The notes: generated by a model from the sequence alone, not told the origin. Positions 18,161 through 28,768 are shown, numbered from the stretch's first letter. The stretch is 64,000 bases of DNA from Burkholderia sp. HI2500 (GCF_002223055.1 NZ_NKFL01000004.1:1860001-1924000); one strand, 5' to 3'. Made by a program: numbers and translations.

Positions 18161-18598
18161 TCACCCCTTCCCGTAGCGCTGGTCGGCGCGCTTCACGAAC
18201 GAATCGACGAACGTGTTCGCGATATGGCTGAACACGGGCCCGATGATCTTCTCGAGCAGGATGCTCGAGAACTCGTAGTGCAGCGCGAATTCGATCTTGC
18301 AGGCATCGGCACGCAGTGCCGTGAAGCGCCACGAGCCCGTGAACTTCTTGAACGGGCCGTCCGTGAACTCCATGTCGATCCGCGTCGGGCGCTGCTGCGT
18401 GTTGCGCGTCGCGAAATGCTGCTTGATGCCCTTGAAGTTGATGTCGATGCGCGCTTCCATCCCGCTCTCGTCCTGACGGCGAATCTCGACGCCGCCGCAC
18501 CAGGGCAGGAAATTGGGGTAGTCGGCCACGTCGGTGACGAGGTCGAACATCTGTTCCGCCGAGTGACGGATCAATACGGTTTTCTGGACATCTGCCAT
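18161..18598 (-). CDS. ratA: RatA/Coq10 family START-domain protein
   Basis: The 145-aa protein is a single polyketide-cyclase/START-like domain (VQKTVLIRHSAEQMFDLV at the start, WCGGVEIRRQDE, FTDGPFKKFTGSWRF, and the long C-terminal helix GPVFSHIANTFVDSFVKRA). In E. coli the homologue was reported to interfere with 70S assembly, and eukaryotic Coq10 binds ubiquinone; which role applies here is open. It is divergent from smpB across about 98 bp, the usual arrangement. Confidence 0.93.
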   Translation of the reverse strand: MADVQKTVLIRHSAEQMFDLVTDVADYPNFLPWCGGVEIRRQDESGMEARIDINFKGIKQHFATRNTQQRPTRIDMEFTDGPFKKFTGSWRFTALRADACKIEFALHYEFSSILLEKIIGPVFSHIANTFVDSFVKRADQRYGKG

Positions 18599-18658
18599 AA
18601 ATCGCGCGGCATCGCTTAAGGTGAGAACGCAAGCCGGGCGATTCCCGCCCCGCTTTGC

Positions 18659-18674
18659 TAAAATCGTGATTTTA
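18659..18674. promoter_or_regulatory. AT-rich palindrome between ratA and smpB
   Basis: TAAAATC-GT-GATTTTA is a perfect 7-bp inverted repeat, 22 bp upstream of the smpB ATG. Each arm contains a -10-like TAAAAT, so it may be overlapping divergent -10 elements, an operator, or both. No clear -35 was found. Confidence 0.4.
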
Positions 18675-18696
18675 AACGAGTTGGCCCGATCCTTTC

Positions 18697-19143
18697 ATGA
18701 GCATCATCGACAACAGGAAAGCGCACTTCGATTATCACATCGAGGAACGCTACGAGGCGGGGCTCGTGCTCGAGGGCTGGGAAGTCAAGGCGCTGCGCGC
18801 CGGGCGCGGCCAGATCCGGGAAGGTTACGTCGTGATCAAGCACGCCGAGATCTTCCTGATCGGCACCCATATCAGCCCGCTGCCCGAGGCTTCGACCCAC
18901 ATCACGCCCGACCCGGTTCGCACGCGCAAGCTGCTGCTGCACCGCGAGGAAATCAAGAAACTGATCGGCAAGGTCGAGCAGCGCGGCTACACGCTCGTGC
19001 CGCTGAACTTCCACTACAAGGGCGGTCGCGTGAAGTGCGACATCGCGCTCGCGAAGGGCAAGAAGCTGCACGACAAGCGCGAAACCGAGAAGAAGCGCGA
19101 CTGGGAACGCGAAAAGGCCCGCATCATGCGCGCCGGCACCTGA
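18697..19143 (+). CDS. smpB: SsrA-binding protein
   Basis: The 148-aa protein binds tmRNA and delivers it to stalled ribosomes. The SmpB oligonucleotide-binding fold is complete: [35 protein letters not shown], then the [18 protein letters not shown] segment, and a basic C-terminal tail with [11 protein letters not shown] that reaches the decoding centre. Length is typical. The tmRNA gene is not in this window. A terminator follows. Confidence 0.98.
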   Translation: MSIIDNRKAHFDYHIEERYEAGLVLEGWEVKALRAGRGQIREGYVVIKHAEIFLIGTHISPLPEASTHITPDPVRTRKLLLHREEIKKLIGKVEQRGYTLVPLNFHYKGGRVKCDIALAKGKKLHDKRETEKKRDWEREKARIMRAGT

Positions 19144-19170
19144 CCTGCGCGACAACACGCATCACACACG

Positions 19171-19202
19171 ACACGGCCCGCTCGAAGCGGGCCGTGTTGC
19201 TT
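19171..19202 (+). terminator. smpB terminator
   Basis: A perfect 12-bp stem (19171-19182 with 19186-19197) with a 3-nt loop follows smpB by 28 bp. The T-rich tail is short (TGCTTT), so it may be only moderately efficient. Confidence 0.65.
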
Positions 19203-19386
19203 TGGTGTCAGGTGAATCGGGCGCGGCGGCTACACGGACGATACTCGGCACGCCACGCCGCCGGTTTCGGCCGAAGAAAGGCACCGACGACGGCACCGCA
19301 CGGGCATCATCCGCCTCCGGCTGCGCGACGATTCGCCGCACGCCGATCACACGCGGCGGCCGCCGGCGCCCGGCGGAAATCCGGAC

Positions 19387-20322
19387 TCAGGCCTTCCCGC
19401 CCGAGGCGGCCCCCGCGCTCTTGACGATCGTCAGCGCCGACGAGATCGCCGAACCGAGATCCGACAGGTTCGACGGCACGATCAGCGTGTTGCCCTGCTT
19501 CGCGAGATTCGAGAACGCGCTGACATACTGCTCGGCCACCTTCAGGTTCACCGCATCCATCCCGCCCTGCGATTGCATCGCGTTCGCGATCTTCTGGATC
19601 GCCTGCGCGTTTGCCTCGGCCACCGCCAGAATCGCGGCGGCCTCGCCCTGCGCCTGGTTGATCGCAGCCTGCCGCTCGCCTTCGGATTTCTGGATCGCCG
19701 CTTCGCGCGCGCCCGACGCGAGGTTGATCTGCTCCTGCTTGCGGCCTTCGGATGCGGCGATCAGCGCACGCTTTTCACGCTCCGCGGTGATCTGCGCCTG
19801 CATCGCGTGCAGGATTTCCTTCGGCGGCGTCAGGTCCTTGATCTCGTAGCGCAGGACCTTCACCCCCCAGTTCGCCGCGGCCTGATCGAGCGCCGACACG
19901 ATGTTGTGGTTGATGAAGTCGCGCTCCTCGAACGTCTTGTCGAGTTCGAGCTTGCCGACCACCGAACGCAACGTCGTTTGCGCAAGCTGCGTGATCGCGA
20001 GCACGAAGTTGCTCGACCCGTACGACGCCTTCATCGGATCGGTCACCTGGAAATACAGCACGCCGTCGACCTGCAGCTGCGTGTTGTCGCGCGTGATACA
20101 GACCTGGCTCGGCACGTCGAGCGGGATTTCCTTCAGCACGTGCCGGTATGCAATGCGATCGACGAACGGCAGCACGATGTTCAGGCCGGGCGACAGCGTC
20201 GCGTGATAGCGCCCGAAGCGTTCAAGCACCCACGCATGCTGCTGCGGCACGATCTTCACCGTCTTCGACACGATCACGATCGCGATGACGAGCAGGACAA
20301 CCCAGATGATCAGCGAATCCAT
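19387..20322 (-). CDS. SPFH/Band 7 protein, paraslipin (QmcA-like)
   Basis: The 311-aa protein has one N-terminal membrane anchor (residues 2-20), then an SPFH domain (VPQQHAWVLERFGRY, LNIVLPFVDRIAYRH) and a long charged helix (about 170-260, EREKRALIAASEGRKQ) for oligomerisation. Paraslipins form ring-like assemblies at the inner membrane in functional microdomains, often with FtsH or an NfeD partner. The NfeD gene lies 33 bp upstream, so the two are an operon. Confidence 0.92.
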   Translation of the reverse strand: MDSLIIWVVLLVIAIVIVSKTVKIVPQQHAWVLERFGRYHATLSPGLNIVLPFVDRIAYRHVLKEIPLDVPSQVCITRDNTQLQVDGVLYFQVTDPMKASYGSSNFVLAITQLAQTTLRSVVGKLELDKTFEERDFINHNIVSALDQAAANWGVKVLRYEIKDLTPPKEILHAMQAQITAEREKRALIAASEGRKQEQINLASGAREAAIQKSEGERQAAINQAQGEAAAILAVAEANAQAIQKIANAMQSQGGMDAVNLKVAEQYVSAFSNLAKQGNTLIVPSNLSDLGSAISSALTIVKSAGAASGGKA

Positions 20323-20355
20323 GAAGTATTCCCTCCTTGTTGTATCGGCGGACGT

Positions 20356-20790
20356 TCAGCCCGCGGGTTTCGCCACGACCACGAGACAATTGCCGCGCAC
20401 GGCACTCACCTGATACACGTGCGCGTCGTCGCGCTCGCCGTTCTCGAGCTCGACGTCCCAGTCGGCGCCGCGATACTGCACGCGCGCGCGGCCGTCACGC
20501 CACGCGTCGACCGTGACGGTCGCGCCGATATCGAGATTGACGTCGGGATTGGTCGACGTGTCGCGCTTCTGCTTGCGGCCGAGCCCCGAGCGCCGCAACA
20601 CGACCATCGCGACGATCGCGACCACGGCCGCCGCACCGAACTGCACGTGCGGCGCGAAACCGGCCAGCTGCAGCAGCCCGCCCGCGAGAAAGCCGAGCGC
20701 GATCATCAGCAGGTAGAACGTGCCCGTCAGCAACTCGGCCACGACCAGCACGCCCACCGCGACCCACCAGAACAGATGCCCCGACATCAT
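20356..20790 (-). CDS. NfeD family membrane protein
   Basis: The 144-aa protein has three to four hydrophobic segments (about residues 5-75, WWVAVGVLVVAELLTGTFYLL) and a C-terminal OB-fold domain (about 85-140, GATVTVDAWRDGRARVQYRG), the short NfeD form. It partners with SPFH proteins. Starts at 20790 or 20787 are adjacent ATG codons; GGAGA lies just upstream. It is the first gene of the pair with the paraslipin. Confidence 0.88.
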   Translation of the reverse strand: MMSGHLFWWVAVGVLVVAELLTGTFYLLMIALGFLAGGLLQLAGFAPHVQFGAAAVVAIVAMVVLRRSGLGRKQKRDTSTNPDVNLDIGATVTVDAWRDGRARVQYRGADWDVELENGERDDAHVYQVSAVRGNCLVVVAKPAG

Positions 20791-20930
20791 TGTGGTCTCC
20801 AGAAAAACATCCCCCGCGCTCACTCGCGTTGCAGGAAACCAGAATACGCGTTGACGCGCGACTCCGGTTCAACATGCTCGCCGCCCCTGCGGAGACGGCC
20901 AGTGCGCACGGGCCGGCCCGGTACGTACCC

Positions 20931-20966
20931 ACAAACAAAAACACCCCGGTGCCTACCGGGGTGTTT
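20931..20966 (-). terminator. ppsA terminator
   Basis: A perfect 12-bp stem (20939-20950 with 20955-20966), loop GCCT, is followed on the minus strand by a T-rich run (TTTTTGTTTGT counting stem bases). It lies 78 bp past the ppsA stop. Confidence 0.8.
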
Positions 20967-21043
20967 ATAGCATGAACCTTGCATTTTGCCTTCAACGGAA
21001 GCACGGTGCCACCGCGCTTCCGTCAAGGATGCGTGACCGACCG

Positions 21044-23443
21044 TTACTTCCGGTTGGCGAGCGCCTGCCACGTATCGATGATCGTGTCGGGGTTCAGCGA
21101 GATCGACACGATGCCTTCGTCCGTCAGCCATTGCGCGAAGTCCGGGTGATCGGACGGGCCCTGGCCGCAGATGCCGACGTACTTGCCCATCTTGCGGCAG
21201 GTATCGATCGCGCGCTTCAGCAGGAACTTGACGGCCGGGTCGCGTTCGTCGAAGTCGACAGCCAGCAGTTCCATGCCCGAGTCGCGGTCGAGGCCGAGCG
21301 TGAGCTGCGTGAGGTCGTTCGAGCCGATCGAGAAACCGTCGAAGAACTGCAGGAAGTCTTCGGCGAGGATCGCGTTGGTCGGGACTTCGCACATCATCAC
21401 GAGGCGCAGGCCGTTTTCGCCGCGCTTCAGGCCGAACTTCTCGAGCAGGCCGACGACGCGCTCCGCCTGCTTCACGGTACGCACGAACGGCACCATGATC
21501 TCGACGTTGGTCAGGCCCATCTCGTCACGCACGCGCTTCAGTGCACGGCATTCCATCTCGAACGCCTGCGCGAAGTCTTCAGCGATGTAACGCGACGCGC
21601 CGCGGAAGCCCAGCATCGGGTTTTCCTCGTCCGGCTCGTAACGCGAACCGCCGATCAGCTTCTTGTACTCGTTCGACTTGAAGTCGGACAGACGCACGAT
21701 CACGGGCTTCGGATAGAACGCCGCCGCGATCGTCGCGACACCTTCCGTCAGCTTGTCGACGTAGAACTGACGCGGCGATGCGTGACCGCGCGCGACGCTC
21801 TCGACGGCCTTCTTCAGATCCTGGTCGATGTTCGGGTACTCGAGGATCGCCTTCGGGTGAACGCCGATGTTGTTGTTGATGATGAACTCGAGACGCGCGA
21901 GACCCACGCCGCCGTTCGGCAGTTGCGAGAAGTCGAACGCGAGCTGCGGGTTGCCGACGTTCATCATGATCTTGACCGGGATTTCCGGCAGTTCGCCGCG
22001 CTGCACTTCCGTGACTTCCGTCTCGAGCAGGCCGTCGTAGATCTTGCCTTCGTCGCCTTCCGCGCACGACACGGTGACGAGCGCGCCGTCCTTCAGGATG
22101 TCGGTCGCGTCGCCGCAGCCGACGACTGCCGGCACGCCGAGTTCACGCGCGATGATCGCCGCGTGGCAGGTCCGGCCGCCACGGTTCGTGACGATCGCGG
22201 CTGCACGCTTCATCACCGGCTCCCAGTTCGGGTCGGTCATGTCGGCCACCAGCACGTCGCCCGGCTGCACGCGTTCCATTTCCGACGGATCCTGGATCAC
22301 GCGCACGGGGCCCGCGCCGATCTTCTGGCCGATCGCGCGGCCCGTTGCCAGCACCTGCGACTGGCCCTTCAGCTTGAAGCGCTGCTCGGCCTTGCCGGTC
22401 GCCTGGCTCTTCACGGTTTCCGGGCGTGCCTGCAGGATGAAGATCTTGCCGTCGCGGCCGTCCTTGCCCCACTCGATGTCCATCGGACGCTGGTAGTGCT
22501 TCTCGATGATGACCGCGTACTTCGCCAGCTCGATCACGTCTTCGTCGGTGATCGAGTAGCGGTTGCGCTGCTCGTGCGGCACGTCGACCGTCTTCACGCG
22601 GCCCGGCTCGCCCGGCTGCGTGAATTCCATCTTGATCAGCTTCGAGCCGATCGAGCGGCGGATGATCGGGTACTTGTCCTGTGCGAGCGTCGTCTTGAAC
22701 ACATAGAACTCGTCCGGGTTCACTGCGCCCTGCACGACGGTTTCGCCCAGGCCGTAGCTCGACGTGATGAACACGGCGTCCTTGAAGCCCGATTCGGTGT
22801 CGATCGTGAACATCACGCCGGCCGCGCCGACGTCCGAGCGGACCATGCGCTGCACGCCTGCCGACAGGGCGACTTCCGCGTGCGTGAAGCCCTTGTGCAC
22901 GCGGTACGAGATCGCGCGGTCGTTGTACAGCGACGCGAACACGTGCTTCATGCGGTCGAGCACGTCCTCGATGCCGACGACGTTCAGGTACGACTCCTGC
23001 TGGCCGGCGAACGATGCGTCGGGCAGGTCTTCCGCGGTAGCGGACGAACGCACGGCGAACGACAGCTCGCCCGGCGAGCTGTTCTTCAGGGTTTCGAACT
23101 GCTCACGGATTTCCTGCTCGAGACGTGCCTGCAGCGGCGCATCGACGATCCACTTGCGGATTTCGGCGCCGGCTTCGGCGAGCGCCTTCACGTCGTCGAT
23201 GTCGAGCGACTCGAGACGCTTGGCGATGCGGTCGGTAAGGTCGTTGTGCTTGAGGAAATCGCGGAACGCGAGCGCGGTCGTGGCGAAACCGGTGGGTACG
23301 CGAACGCCTGCTTCGGAAAGCTGGCTGATCATTTCGCCCAGCGACGCATTCTTGCCGCCGACGATCTCCACATCGGTCATCCGCAACTGCTCGAACGGAA
23401 TTACATACGCCTGGTCCTTTGCGACGTTTGCTGCGTTAGTCAT
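21044..23443 (-). CDS. ppsA: phosphoenolpyruvate synthase
   Basis: The 799-aa enzyme makes PEP from pyruvate and ATP (giving AMP and phosphate) for gluconeogenesis. The N-terminal ATP-grasp domain ([15 protein letters not shown] near residue 25) is followed by the phosphohistidine domain with the catalytic histidine at about 427 ([14 protein letters not shown]), and a C-terminal PEP/pyruvate barrel ending in [13 protein letters not shown] (catalytic Cys) and the usual IDTWQALA end. The ATG at 23443 has AGGGG upstream; a longer frame has no support. It is divergent from ppsR, whose product controls this enzyme by phosphorylating a threonine near the active histidine (RTCHA). Confidence 0.97.
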   Translation of the reverse strand: MTNAANVAKDQAYVIPFEQLRMTDVEIVGGKNASLGEMISQLSEAGVRVPTGFATTALAFRDFLKHNDLTDRIAKRLESLDIDDVKALAEAGAEIRKWIVDAPLQARLEQEIREQFETLKNSSPGELSFAVRSSATAEDLPDASFAGQQESYLNVVGIEDVLDRMKHVFASLYNDRAISYRVHKGFTHAEVALSAGVQRMVRSDVGAAGVMFTIDTESGFKDAVFITSSYGLGETVVQGAVNPDEFYVFKTTLAQDKYPIIRRSIGSKLIKMEFTQPGEPGRVKTVDVPHEQRNRYSITDEDVIELAKYAVIIEKHYQRPMDIEWGKDGRDGKIFILQARPETVKSQATGKAEQRFKLKGQSQVLATGRAIGQKIGAGPVRVIQDPSEMERVQPGDVLVADMTDPNWEPVMKRAAAIVTNRGGRTCHAAIIARELGVPAVVGCGDATDILKDGALVTVSCAEGDEGKIYDGLLETEVTEVQRGELPEIPVKIMMNVGNPQLAFDFSQLPNGGVGLARLEFIINNNIGVHPKAILEYPNIDQDLKKAVESVARGHASPRQFYVDKLTEGVATIAAAFYPKPVIVRLSDFKSNEYKKLIGGSRYEPDEENPMLGFRGASRYIAEDFAQAFEMECRALKRVRDEMGLTNVEIMVPFVRTVKQAERVVGLLEKFGLKRGENGLRLVMMCEVPTNAILAEDFLQFFDGFSIGSNDLTQLTLGLDRDSGMELLAVDFDERDPAVKFLLKRAIDTCRKMGKYVGICGQGPSDHPDFAQWLTDEGIVSISLNPDTIIDTWQALANRK

Positions 23444-23819
23444 ACAAGCCCCTAAGTGTGAAAAAAATGCTCGATTGCGCAAGTGGGCTTGGACGCGGGC
23501 GCTTGCAAAAAGGCGCGGCGCGTCTTGCGCAACCTGTTGGAGAAACAATCGCAGCGGCGGATAACCTTCCGACCCGATTTACAAAAATCCCGGCAGAAGG
23601 GCGATATTTGCAGACAAATCGCCAAACTTGCCGGGAATTTTGGAATCGAGCGGCGAAGCCTGGAGCGCTGTTCGCGCCCTGCCCCCGCAATTGCTTATCC
23701 AACAGGTTGCCGCTATTCTACCGTGCCGGCTGCCGGATGTGGCGCGACCTTGTCACTGCGTCTGGAGGCGAACCTCCAGCCGCCCGCGCAACCGCCCTTC
23801 ACGTTCGACGCCCAGATTC
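23444..23819. other. ppsA-ppsR divergent intergenic region
   Basis: This 376-bp gap has no gene; open frames crossing it are shadows or start extensions. It holds both promoters and one large nested inverted repeat (23589-23635), which may be an operator or a leader structure. I could not fix confident -35/-10 pairs for either gene. Confidence 0.55.
23589..23635. repeat. nested inverted repeat upstream of ppsR
   Basis: Outer arms CCCGGCA (23589-23595) and TGCCGGG (23629-23635) flank inner arms GGCGA (23600-23604) and TCGCC (23619-23623), and TTTG/CAAA around a CAGA loop. A and T runs lie just outside the outer arms. It could form an RNA stem-loop of about 47 nt or bind a protein dimer. Confidence 0.5.
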
Positions 23820-24635
23820 ATGCTGCCTACCGTATTCATCGTCTCCGACGGCACCGGGATCACTGCCGAAACCTTCGCGCATTCGATCCTCTCCCAGTTC
23901 GACCAGAAATTCCGTCTCGTGCGCGTGCCGTTCGTCGACTCGCTCGACAAGGCCTATGCGACCGTCGAGAAGATCAACGAGGCCGCCGTGCACGACGGCC
24001 GCCGCGCGATCGTGTTCACGACGCTCGTCGACAGCGAGTCGAACGACATCGTCAAGCGCTCGAACGCACTCGTGCTCGACATGTTCCAGCGCTTCGTCGA
24101 ACCGCTCGAGCAGGAACTGGAGCTCAAGTCGAGCCACGCGATGGGCCGCGGCCACCAGAACGCGGACACCGAGGAATACAAGACCCGGATCGAGGCGATC
24201 AACTTCTCGCTCGCGCACGACGACGGCCAGTCGAACCGCAACCTGTCGGAAGCCGACGTGATCCTCGTCGGCGTGTCGCGCAGCGGCAAGACGCCGACGA
24301 GCCTGTATCTCGCGATGCAGTACGGCGTGAAGGCGGCCAACTATCCGCTGATTCCGGAAGATTTCGAGCGCGGCAAGCTGCCGTCGGCGCTCGCCGCGTA
24401 CAGCGAGAAGCTGTTCGGGCTGTCGATCGACCCGCAGCGCCTGTCCGAGATCCGCAACGAACGCCGGCCGGGCAGCAAATACGCGGCGCCCGAGAACTGC
24501 CGCTACGAGATCAACGAAGCCGAAGCGATGATGCGCCGCGAGGGGATCAAGTGGCTGTCGTCGACGCACAAGTCGATCGAGGAAATCGCGACGACGATCC
24601 TGCAGGAAATCCGTCTCGACCGGCAGTCGTACTAA
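23820..24635 (+). CDS. ppsR: PEP synthase regulatory kinase/phosphorylase
   Basis: The 271-aa protein (DUF299 family) switches PEP synthase off by ADP-dependent phosphorylation and on by phosphate-dependent removal. The start TVFIVSDGTGITAET and the P-loop GVSRSGKTPTSLYLA (about 151-165), then ANYPLIPED, are diagnostic. ATG 23820 matches the family N terminus. It faces its target gene ppsA, as usual in betaproteobacteria. A strong terminator follows. Confidence 0.96.
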   Translation: MLPTVFIVSDGTGITAETFAHSILSQFDQKFRLVRVPFVDSLDKAYATVEKINEAAVHDGRRAIVFTTLVDSESNDIVKRSNALVLDMFQRFVEPLEQELELKSSHAMGRGHQNADTEEYKTRIEAINFSLAHDDGQSNRNLSEADVILVGVSRSGKTPTSLYLAMQYGVKAANYPLIPEDFERGKLPSALAAYSEKLFGLSIDPQRLSEIRNERRPGSKYAAPENCRYEINEAEAMMRREGIKWLSSTHKSIEEIATTILQEIRLDRQSY

Positions 24636-24674
24636 GCCTGAGCGCTGGCGGCCGCGTGGCCGCCGCCAGAAACG

Positions 24675-24702
24675 AAAAGGCCGCGTCGAACGCGGCCTTT
24701 TT
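24675..24702. terminator. bidirectional terminator, ppsR/rRNA methyltransferase
   Basis: A perfect 12-bp stem (24675-24686 with 24690-24701), loop CGA, has AAAA at the left and TTTTT at the right. It serves the convergent ppsR and methyltransferase genes. Confidence 0.85.
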
Positions 24703-24731
24703 CTTGGTGCGGAACGAGCGCGCGTGTGGCG

Positions 24732-25514
24732 TCACGCACGCCGCTGCTGGCGCACCTGCTCGAACAGGCAGACCGCAGCCGCGGCCGCGACGTTCAGCGA
24801 CTCCATCCCGCCCGGTTGCGGGATCGTCACGCGATGCGTGGCCGCGTCGCGCCAGAACGCCGACACGCCCGCACCCTCGTTGCCGAACACCCAGGCAACC
24901 GGCCCCGACAGGTCGCAGTCGTAAACCGCCTGCGCGCCGTGCGAGTCGGTCAGCGCGACCGGCACAGCGAGGCGCTCGACGAGCGCGCCGGCGTCGACGT
25001 CCTCGTGGATCGACAGCAGGAAATGCGCGCCCATGCCCGAGCGCAGCACCTTCGACGACCATGCGTATGCGGTGCCCGGCGCACAGAACACGTGACGCAC
25101 GCCTGCGGCCGCCGCGCTGCGCAGGATCGAGCCGACGTTGCCGGCGTCCTGCACGCCGTCGAGTACGACCGACGACTGCGTGACGCGCGCCGGCAGCGGC
25201 TGCGCCGGCCGGTCGACGAGCAGCAGGAAGCCGACGCCGTTGACGACGTTCGACAACTGCCCGAACAGCGCGTCGGGCAGCGTGACGATCCGCTGCGCAT
25301 CGATGCGCGCGACGATCGCCTGCGCTTCGGCATGGCCGAGTGCGCCTTCGGTCGTGACGCACAGCTCGGGCGTCGCGCCCGTGTCGAGGTACGCGCTCGC
25401 GAGATGGAATCCTTCGAGCAGTGCCTGGCCGCCGCGGCGCTGATGGGACGTCGAACCCGCGAGCGCCTTCAGGCGCTTGTACAGCGGGTTGTCGCGGGAA
25501 GTAATGCTTTTCAT
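24732..25514 (-). CDS. TrmH/SpoU family RNA methyltransferase
   Basis: The 260-aa protein has an N-terminal substrate-binding domain ([14 protein letters not shown]) and a SPOUT knot domain with its three motifs: [27 protein letters not shown] and [14 protein letters not shown]. It methylates a 2'-hydroxyl in rRNA or tRNA using S-adenosylmethionine. ATG 25514 overlaps the rnhB stop by 4 nt, so it is the last gene of the lpx-rnhB series. The exact RNA target is unknown; RlmB- or TsnR-like are options. Confidence 0.92.
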   Translation of the reverse strand: MKSITSRDNPLYKRLKALAGSTSHQRRGGQALLEGFHLASAYLDTGATPELCVTTEGALGHAEAQAIVARIDAQRIVTLPDALFGQLSNVVNGVGFLLLVDRPAQPLPARVTQSSVVLDGVQDAGNVGSILRSAAAAGVRHVFCAPGTAYAWSSKVLRSGMGAHFLLSIHEDVDAGALVERLAVPVALTDSHGAQAVYDCDLSGPVAWVFGNEGAGVSAFWRDAATHRVTIPQPGGMESLNVAAAAAVCLFEQVRQQRRA

Positions 25515-26155
25515 CGAATCAGGTCGAGTGCCGCACGGACCGGCGCGAACGAGCGCCGATGGGCTTCGCACGGACCGTGCTCGCGCAGTGCGGCAAGGTG
25601 TTTCACGGTGCCGTAGCCCGCATGCACGTTGAAGCCGTACACCGGGAAGCGTTCGTGCAGGTCGACGAGCATGCGGTCACGGGTGACCTTCGCGAGGATC
25701 GACGCGGCCGAGATGCTCGGCACGAGCGCGTCGCCGCTGACGATCGCCTCGGCGCGCACGGTCAGCGTCGGGCAGCGGTTGCCGTCGATCTGCGCGAGCG
25801 TCGGCAGGACCGACAGCCCTTCGACCGCCCGCTTCATCGCGAGCATCGTCGCGTGCAGGATGTTCAGCGTGTCGATCTCGTCGACACTCGCCGACGCGAC
25901 GCAATACGACAGCGAGCGCGCGACGATCAGCTCGTACAGCGCGTCGCGCTTCTTCGCGGACAACGCCTTCGAATCGTCGAGCCCGTCGATCGGCTGCGCC
26001 GGATCGAGGATCACCGCGGCGGCCACCACCGGCCCCGCGAGCGGGCCGCGGCCCGCTTCGTCGACGCCGCAGACGATCTCGTCGGGACGGCTGAAATCGA
26101 AACCGCCCTGCACGTCGCTCGACGCGCGGCGGCGTGGTGCACGGACTGCGGTCAT
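25511..26155 (-). CDS. rnhB: ribonuclease HII
   Basis: The 214-aa enzyme cuts RNA in RNA-DNA hybrids and removes single ribonucleotides from DNA. The DEDD site starts with Asp32-Glu33 in [15 protein letters not shown], and [10 protein letters not shown] and [15 protein letters not shown] follow. The ATG at 26155 overlaps the lpxB stop by 4 nt, giving a coupled lpxB-rnhB-methyltransferase series as in many proteobacteria. Confidence 0.97.
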   Translation of the reverse strand: MTAVRAPRRRASSDVQGGFDFSRPDEIVCGVDEAGRGPLAGPVVAAAVILDPAQPIDGLDDSKALSAKKRDALYELIVARSLSYCVASASVDEIDTLNILHATMLAMKRAVEGLSVLPTLAQIDGNRCPTLTVRAEAIVSGDALVPSISAASILAKVTRDRMLVDLHERFPVYGFNVHAGYGTVKHLAALREHGPCEAHRRSFAPVRAALDLIR

Positions 26156-27321
26156 GCGCGCCCCTTGCGTTGTTCGAGCACGCGCACGACCGCTTCGGCC
26201 GCCTTCACGGCCGTGTTCTGCCGCAGCGAAAGATGCATTTCGGTAAAGACTTCGGTCAGCGTGCGGCGGTTCGCATCGTCGCGCAGCTGCGTGAGCGTCG
26301 CATCGGCGAGCGCCTCGGGCGTCGCGAAATGCTGCAGCAGCTCGGGCACGACGAAACGCCCCGCCAGGATGTTCGGCAAGCCGACGTACGGCAGGTAGCC
26401 CTGCCGGCGCATGATCTGCCCGGTCAGCCAGGGCACCTTGTATGAGATCACCATCGGCTTCTTCAGCAGCGCGGCTTCCAGCGTAACCGTGCCGCTCTTC
26501 ACGAGGATCGCGTCGGCAGCCGTCATCGCGACCTGCGAGCGGCCGTCGGTGATCGTCAGCGCGAGCTTCGGATGCGCATCGACGAGCGGCTGCAGCAGCG
26601 CGCGCAGCGCGGGCGTCGCCGCCGGCATCACGAACCGTACGCCAGGCTCGCGCTGCTGCATCAGCGCCATCGCCGCGAAGAACGTCGGGCCGATCAGTGC
26701 GATTTCCGAGCGCCGGCTGCCCGGCAACACGGCGATCACCGGGCCGTCGGCCGGCAGTCCGAGCGCGATGCGCGCGCCGTGCGTGTCGGGTTCGAGCGGA
26801 ATCTCGTCGGCGAGCGGATGGCCGACGTAGGTCGAGGCAACGCCTGCCTTGTCGAGAATCGCCGGTTCGAACGGGAACAGGCACAGCATGTGATCGACGG
26901 ACTTGGCGATCTTCTTGATCCGGCCGCCGCGCCATGCCCAGATCGACGGGCACACGAAGTGGATCGACGGGATGCCCGCGTCGCGCGCCGCCTGTTCGAC
27001 GTTGAAGTTGAAATCGGGCGCATCGACGCCGATGAACGCGTCCGGCCGCTCGGCGAGCAACTGGCGCTTCAGCTCGCCGCGAATCCGCAGGATCTCGGGA
27101 ATCTGGCCCAGCGCCTCGACATAGCCGCGCACGGTCAGCTTGTCCATCTGCCAGTGCGAGTCGAAGCCCTGCGCGATCATTCGCGGCCCGCCGATCCCGT
27201 AGTACTGGGCCGATTCGGGCAGCCGCTCGCGCAGCCCGCCGAGCAGCGACGCGCCGAGCAGGTCGCCCGACGGTTCGCCGGCCACCATCGCGAGCCGGAG
27301 CTGAGAGGTCGGAAGCGGCAT
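26152..27321 (-). CDS. lpxB: lipid-A-disaccharide synthase
   Basis: The 389-aa glycosyltransferase (GT19) joins UDP-2,3-diacylglucosamine and lipid X to form the lipid A disaccharide at the inner membrane. [16 protein letters not shown] at the start, [18 protein letters not shown], and the PGSRRSEI and [12 protein letters not shown] motifs are conserved. It begins 3 nt after lpxA ends, and overlaps rnhB. Confidence 0.97.
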   Translation of the reverse strand: MPLPTSQLRLAMVAGEPSGDLLGASLLGGLRERLPESAQYYGIGGPRMIAQGFDSHWQMDKLTVRGYVEALGQIPEILRIRGELKRQLLAERPDAFIGVDAPDFNFNVEQAARDAGIPSIHFVCPSIWAWRGGRIKKIAKSVDHMLCLFPFEPAILDKAGVASTYVGHPLADEIPLEPDTHGARIALGLPADGPVIAVLPGSRRSEIALIGPTFFAAMALMQQREPGVRFVMPAATPALRALLQPLVDAHPKLALTITDGRSQVAMTAADAILVKSGTVTLEAALLKKPMVISYKVPWLTGQIMRRQGYLPYVGLPNILAGRFVVPELLQHFATPEALADATLTQLRDDANRRTLTEVFTEMHLSLRQNTAVKAAEAVVRVLEQRKGRA

Positions 27322-27324
27322 CGC

Positions 27325-28113
27325 TTAGCGGATGATGCCGCGTTGCGACGCGTCGATGAACTCGACGAGCGCCTTCACGGGTGCGTCGCCCTCACCGCCC
27401 GCCGCCGCCAGCTCGCGCAACTGCACTTTCGCTTCCTCGAGCGACAGGCCGTTCTTGTACAGCAGGCGGTATGCGCTGCGCAGCGCGGAGATCGCGTCGG
27501 GCGAGAAACCGCGCCGGCGCAGCCCTTCGACGTTGATCCCGTGCGGCTCGGCCTTGTTGCCGGCCGCGATCACGAACGGCGGAATGTCCTGCACGAGCGC
27601 CGACGCGCCGCCCAGCATCGAGTGCGCGCCGATGCGCACGAACTGGTGGACGCCCGACATCCCGCCGACGATCGCCCAGTCGCCGATCTCGACGTGGCCG
27701 GCCATCTGTGCGTTGCTCGACAGGATCACGTGGTTGCCGACGGTGCAGTCATGACCGATGTGCACATAGGCCATGATCCAGTTGTCGTCACCGAGCGTCG
27801 TCACGCCGACGTCCTGCACGGTGCCCGTGTGGATCGTCGTGAATTCGCGGATCGTGTTGCGGCTGCCGATCACGAGCTTCGTCGGCTCGTCCTTGTACTT
27901 CATGTCCTGCGGACGACCACCGACCGACGCGTAATGGCCGATGCGGTTGTCCTCGCCGAGCGTCGTATGGCCTTCGATCACGCTGTGCGAGCCGATCGTC
28001 GTACGCGCGCCGATCGTGACGTGCGGACCGACGATCGCGTACGGGCCGATCTCGACCGATTCGTCGATCTGCGCGCCCGGCTCGACAATCGCGGTGGGAT
28101 GAATCCTGGTCAT
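27325..28113 (-). CDS. lpxA: UDP-N-acetylglucosamine acyltransferase
   Basis: The 262-aa enzyme adds the first (3-O) hydroxyacyl chain in lipid A synthesis. The left-handed beta helix of hexapeptide repeats fills about residues 1-190 ([21 protein letters not shown]), with the catalytic His in the [14 protein letters not shown] region, followed by a C-terminal helical domain. It lies 58 bp after fabZ in the lpxD-fabZ-lpxA-lpxB order. Confidence 0.97.
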   Translation of the reverse strand: MTRIHPTAIVEPGAQIDESVEIGPYAIVGPHVTIGARTTIGSHSVIEGHTTLGEDNRIGHYASVGGRPQDMKYKDEPTKLVIGSRNTIREFTTIHTGTVQDVGVTTLGDDNWIMAYVHIGHDCTVGNHVILSSNAQMAGHVEIGDWAIVGGMSGVHQFVRIGAHSMLGGASALVQDIPPFVIAAGNKAEPHGINVEGLRRRGFSPDAISALRSAYRLLYKNGLSLEEAKVQLRELAAAGGEGDAPVKALVEFIDASQRGIIR

Positions 28114-28171
28114 GCGCCGTTGCCTCTCGATGTGATGTGTCGCGTTGCGTTGCCTGTCCGTGCCGCGTCGC

Positions 28172-28639
28172 TCAGGGCGCCACGTCGGTCGTCTTGACCG
28201 TGCACATCAGTTCGGCTTCCGCCGCCACCTTGCCGTCCACTTCCGCCACCGCCTTGAACTTCCAGATGCCGCGGATGTAGCGTTCGAACGTCACGTTCAG
28301 AATCAGTTGGTCGCCCGGCTCGACCGGACGCTTGAAGCGCGCGCCGTCGATCCCGACGAAGTAGTACAGCGTGTTCTCCGGATCCTTCGGCTGCTCTTCC
28401 GAGAAGGTCAGCAGCGCCGCGGCCTGCGCGAGCGCTTCGAGGATCAGCACGCCCGGCATCACCGGCCGCTTCGGGAAATGCCCCTGGAAGTACGGCTCGT
28501 TGATCGACACGTTCTTCAGCGCTTTGATGCCCTTGTGCGGTTCGAGTTCGAGCACGCGATCGACGAGCAGAATCGGGTAGCGATGCGGCAGCAGCGTGAG
28601 GATCTTGTGGATGTCGAGATTGATTTTTTCAGTGCTCAT
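28172..28639 (-). CDS. fabZ: 3-hydroxyacyl-ACP dehydratase FabZ
   Basis: The 155-aa hot-dog-fold enzyme dehydrates 3-hydroxyacyl-ACP in fatty acid synthesis, competing with LpxA/LpxD for the same substrate. The active site is His54 ([12 protein letters not shown]) and Glu68 ([10 protein letters not shown]). The ATG at 28639 is standard; the longer frame to 28717 has no family match. It lies between lpxD and lpxA, with a 129-bp gap to lpxD. Confidence 0.97.
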   Translation of the reverse strand: MSTEKINLDIHKILTLLPHRYPILLVDRVLELEPHKGIKALKNVSINEPYFQGHFPKRPVMPGVLILEALAQAAALLTFSEEQPKDPENTLYYFVGIDGARFKRPVEPGDQLILNVTFERYIRGIWKFKAVAEVDGKVAAEAELMCTVKTTDVAP

Positions 28640-28768
28640 GATGGTTCGTCTCACGCAGAGGCTGCGCGGTGGTGATGCAAAGGCTGAAGCGGGCCGGCGT
28701 GCGGCCCAGTCTGGCAAACCGGGCCGGTTGCGCTGGCCGTACCCGGTTCGAGGTCTCGCATGATGCGC

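Noticed and set aside
19202..19849. Plus-strand frame after smpB
   Set aside because: It runs antisense to the paraslipin gene and shows no conserved features.
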